Part shown: in pieces, positions 8,746-12,448 of the stretch
Layout of the letters: every line of letters starts with the position of its first letter
Numbering within the stretch: position 1 is the first letter of the stretch
Source of the DNA: an uncultured Verrucomicrobiales bacterium
GTDB taxonomy: Bacteria > Verrucomicrobiota > Verrucomicrobiae > Limisphaerales > CANJSG01
DNA length: 12,448 nt
NCBI GenBank assembly: GCA_946480965.1
Contig: CAMLMI010000115.1
Coordinates: 1 to 12,448 of the forward strand
Reading direction: 5' to 3'
Position numbers and translations under genes: made by a program
The notes under the pieces: generated by a model
What the model was told of the DNA's origin: nothing
Seen by the model: the letters and a program-made list of their open reading frames with translations, nothing else
The model's database searches: none

Positions 8746-8865
8746 GGCGGAACGCCGCGCTGGAAAGGGCGCTGGCCAACGGGAGGCCGACGGGCGGAGG
8801 CGTGAGAAAGAAGGGCCCGGTTTTCTGCTCCCCAAGGATCGAACCCGCGGTGCAAGCTCCGGCCG
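8746..8865 (+). other. Intergenic gap before the permease gene
   Basis: These 120 nt hold no ORF I would defend. They begin with GGCGGAACG directly after the stop codon, the same 9-mer that opens the repeat region after pcp. A weak imperfect stem (AGAAA at about 8804, TTTCT at about 8825, around a GGGCCC core) is too poor to call a terminator. There is no obvious promoter and no Shine-Dalgarno before 8866. Whether the permease is cotranscribed with the signalling genes cannot be decided from the sequence. Confidence 0.4.
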
Positions 8866-10104
8866 ATGATTCCCTCCGAGCTCCGCGAGAACTTCGTGAT
8901 GGCGATGCGGGCGGTCGCCGCGCACAAGCTGCGCTCGGCCCTCACGCTCCTCGGGGTGGTGGTCGGCGTGTTCTCCATCATCGTCGTCATGACCGCCATC
9001 CGCGTGCTCCAGGGCAGCGTGGAGGACACCCTCAGCGGCTTCGGATCGGACGTGTTCGTGGTCCAGCGGACGCCCGCCATCAGCTTCGGCGGACCGGAGG
9101 CCTGGGAGAAGATCCGGAGGCGCGAACGCATCACCGTCGATCTCGGCAACCGTGTCCGGGAACGCGCCTCCTTGGCCAAGGCGGTCGGCATGGAGGAGGA
9201 TTTCTGGGCCGGAGAAGTGTCGTCCCGCAACGCCAGGAGCGCCCCGACCGTGCCGCTGAACGGGCTGACGCCCGAAGGCTTCGCCGCGCGGGTGCTGGAC
9301 ATCGAGCAGGGCCGGGCCCTGAACCTTTCCGACGAGGAAAACGCCCGCCATGTCTGCGTCATCGGCCACAAGCTCGCGCAAACGCTCTTCCCCTTCGGCT
9401 CGCCGCTCGGCGAACAGGTCAAGGCCGACGGCGTGGGCTACACCGTCGTCGGCGTGCTCGAGTCCAAGGGCGCGATGCTCGACAGCGCGCAGGACAACCA
9501 GGTCATCATCCCGCTCTCGACCGGCCTGAACCGCTACAACCGCCGCGCCTCGCTCAGCATCCTCGTGCAGGCTCACAGCCAGGAACTCTACGCCGACACG
9601 ATGGAACAGGTCCGGGGCATCCTCCGCGCCGCCCGCAAGGTGCCGCCCGGCCAGCCGGACGACTTCGAGCTGTTCTCCAACGATTCGCTCATCGGCCAGT
9701 TCCGCCAGATCACCTTCGCCCTGCGGCTCGGGGCCGCGTTGATCTCGTCCATCGCCCTTGTCACCGCCGGGATCGGCATCATGAACATCATGCTCGTCTC
9801 CGTGACCGAGCGGACCCGCGAGATCGGCATCCGCCGGGCCATTGGCGCGAAGAAGCGCAACATCATGACGCAGTTCGTCACCGAGGCGGTGTTCCTCTGC
9901 CAGTTCGGCGGCATCCTCGGCGTTCTCCTGGGCATCGCCGGGGGCAACGCGGCTTCGGTCTTTTTCGGGGTGCCACCGGTGATTCCGTTCGACTGGGCCC
10001 TGATCGGGTTGCTGCTCTGCTCGGCCATCGGCGTCGTCTTCGGCACTTATCCCGCCTACAAGGCGGCGAACCTCGATCCGGTGGAAGCCCTGCGCTACGA
10101 GTGA
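8866..10104 (+). CDS. MacB/FtsX-type ABC transporter permease subunit
   Basis: This 412-residue inner-membrane protein has the layout of MacB-family permeases. The N-terminal helix (about 24-46) follows the amphipathic segment AAHKLRSALTLLG. A large periplasmic MacB_PCD domain (about 50-280) comes next, then three C-terminal helices (about 287-310, 340-363, 376-396). Family signatures are AGIGIMNIMLVSVTERTREI (301-320), GIRRAIGAKK (321-330) and the end motif AANLDPVEALRYE. In this family a separate or fused MacB/LolD-like ATPase powers the permease. The complex acts by mechanotransmission on periplasmic substrates, often with a HlyD-type adaptor and an outer-membrane channel. None of these partners is encoded in the window, and this protein has no nucleotide-binding domain. 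It could export lipids, peptides or antibiotics, or act in envelope maintenance; the substrate cannot be read. The ATG at 8866 has no strong ribosome site, but MIPSELRENF is a normal family start. The gene follows a two-component locus on the same strand. Confidence 0.9.
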   Translation: MIPSELRENFVMAMRAVAAHKLRSALTLLGVVVGVFSIIVVMTAIRVLQGSVEDTLSGFGSDVFVVQRTPAISFGGPEAWEKIRRRERITVDLGNRVRERASLAKAVGMEEDFWAGEVSSRNARSAPTVPLNGLTPEGFAARVLDIEQGRALNLSDEENARHVCVIGHKLAQTLFPFGSPLGEQVKADGVGYTVVGVLESKGAMLDSAQDNQVIIPLSTGLNRYNRRASLSILVQAHSQELYADTMEQVRGILRAARKVPPGQPDDFELFSNDSLIGQFRQITFALRLGAALISSIALVTAGIGIMNIMLVSVTERTREIGIRRAIGAKKRNIMTQFVTEAVFLCQFGGILGVLLGIAGGNAASVFFGVPPVIPFDWALIGLLLCSAIGVVFGTYPAYKAANLDPVEALRYE

Positions 10105-10169
10105 TTGGGGATCAGCGGGTAATGCCTTGTTGAAGGTGTCCTGGCAGGTGGGATCGGTTGGTGGAAATT

Positions 10170-10183
10170 GCACAAGATTGTGC
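10170..10183. repeat. Perfect 6-2-6 palindrome upstream of clpB
   Basis: GCACAA and TTGTGC flank a GA spacer. The site lies 24 nt upstream of the GATAAT -10 candidate, around the expected -35 position. That is where a repressor or activator operator would sit. It could also be a chance dyad; no known regulator is recognised. Confidence 0.4.
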
Positions 10184-10260
10184 CACAAGGGCGCAAAATG
10201 GGTGCGGATAATCTTGGTTAAAAAGAGGTCAATTTGACACAGAACTGAACTGCAATTATC

Positions 10261-10265
10261 GGAGG
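10261..10265 (+). promoter_or_regulatory. Strong Shine-Dalgarno site of clpB
   Basis: GGAGG lies four bases before the ATG at 10270 and is the best ribosome binding site in the window. It fixes the clpB start and suggests higher translation than for the neighbouring genes, most of which lack a recognisable site. Confidence 0.8.
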
Positions 10266-10269
10266 CACC

Positions 10270-12448
<2,179 letters not shown>

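Larger units (their letters stand above)
10105..10269 (+). promoter_or_regulatory. Promoter region of clpB with two short dyads
   Basis: This 165-nt gap is visibly AT-richer than the rest of the window, as expected for a promoter. A -10-like GATAAT lies at 10207-10212 and would give a leader of about 50 nt, though no good -35 pairs with it. A perfect TTGACA lies at 10234-10239, but a -10 at the proper distance would overlap the ribosome site, so it is less likely to be used. Two dyads stand out: GCACAA-GA-TTGTGC at 10170-10183 and GTCAA-T-TTGAC at 10228-10238. Neither matches CIRCE (HrcA) or HAIR (HspR), and I see no sigma-32 consensus. Heat-shock control of clpB is therefore expected from the family but not shown here. 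No terminator for the permease gene is evident. Confidence 0.45.

Noticed and set aside
8835..8850. tRNA T-arm-like GGGTTCGATCC on the minus strand.
   Set aside because: The flanks do not pair as a five-base T-stem, and no acceptor, D or anticodon arm can be found around it.
10234..10262. Perfect TTGACA as the clpB -35 box.
   Set aside because: A -10 at 16-18 bases would overlap the Shine-Dalgarno and shows no TATAAT-like sequence, so transcription would begin at or inside the start codon. It more likely forms part of the GTCAA/TTGAC dyad.

Overview
The window is GC-rich DNA (roughly two thirds G+C by eye), packed with genes that all lie on the + strand. The gene content fits a free-living Gram-negative bacterium, most likely a member of the Verrucomicrobiota or a neighbouring PVC lineage. 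The reasons are a eukaryote-type UDPGP-family pyrophosphorylase in place of GalU, a long multi-PAS histidine kinase paired with an Rcp1-like response regulator, a MacB-type permease and a ClpB disaggregase. The lineage is inferred from family distribution and is not proven by the sequence.

Layout: (1) 49-2145 holds two enzyme genes 27 nt apart, a UTP-glucose-1-phosphate uridylyltransferase and pyroglutamyl-peptidase I (pcp). (2) 2146-2430 is a 285-nt gap with nested perfect inverted repeats that could fold as a three-way-junction RNA. (3) 2431-8745 is a signalling locus. It encodes a membrane-anchored histidine kinase with five PAS domains, then a single-domain Rcp1-like response regulator 13 nt downstream, then a cytosolic hybrid kinase arranged REC-REC-HisKA-HATPase-REC. 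(4) 8866-10104 encodes a MacB/FtsX-type ABC permease with no ATPase gene beside it. (5) 10105-10269 is an AT-richer promoter-like region with two short dyads. (6) From 10270 to the window edge lies clpB, cut off after 726 codons.

How the genes may work together: the first kinase has the SHDLQEP phosphoacceptor box of phytochrome-type kinases and no receiver of its own, so the next gene is its likely phosphate acceptor. The N-terminal receiver of the hybrid kinase is a close paralogue of that regulator (about 60% identical by hand alignment). The first kinase may therefore also feed the second, giving a branched relay. No HPt, DNA-binding or cyclase output domain is encoded in the window, so the final output is unknown. 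The permease could be a target but nothing in the sequence shows it. UDP-glucose synthesis, pcp and clpB look like housekeeping neighbours.

I found no mobile elements, tRNA, rRNA or CRISPR. The most interesting points are the receiver duplication and fusion, a FixL-like histidine in the fourth PAS domain, a membrane sensor domain with threefold internal similarity, and the possible structured RNA ahead of the kinase.
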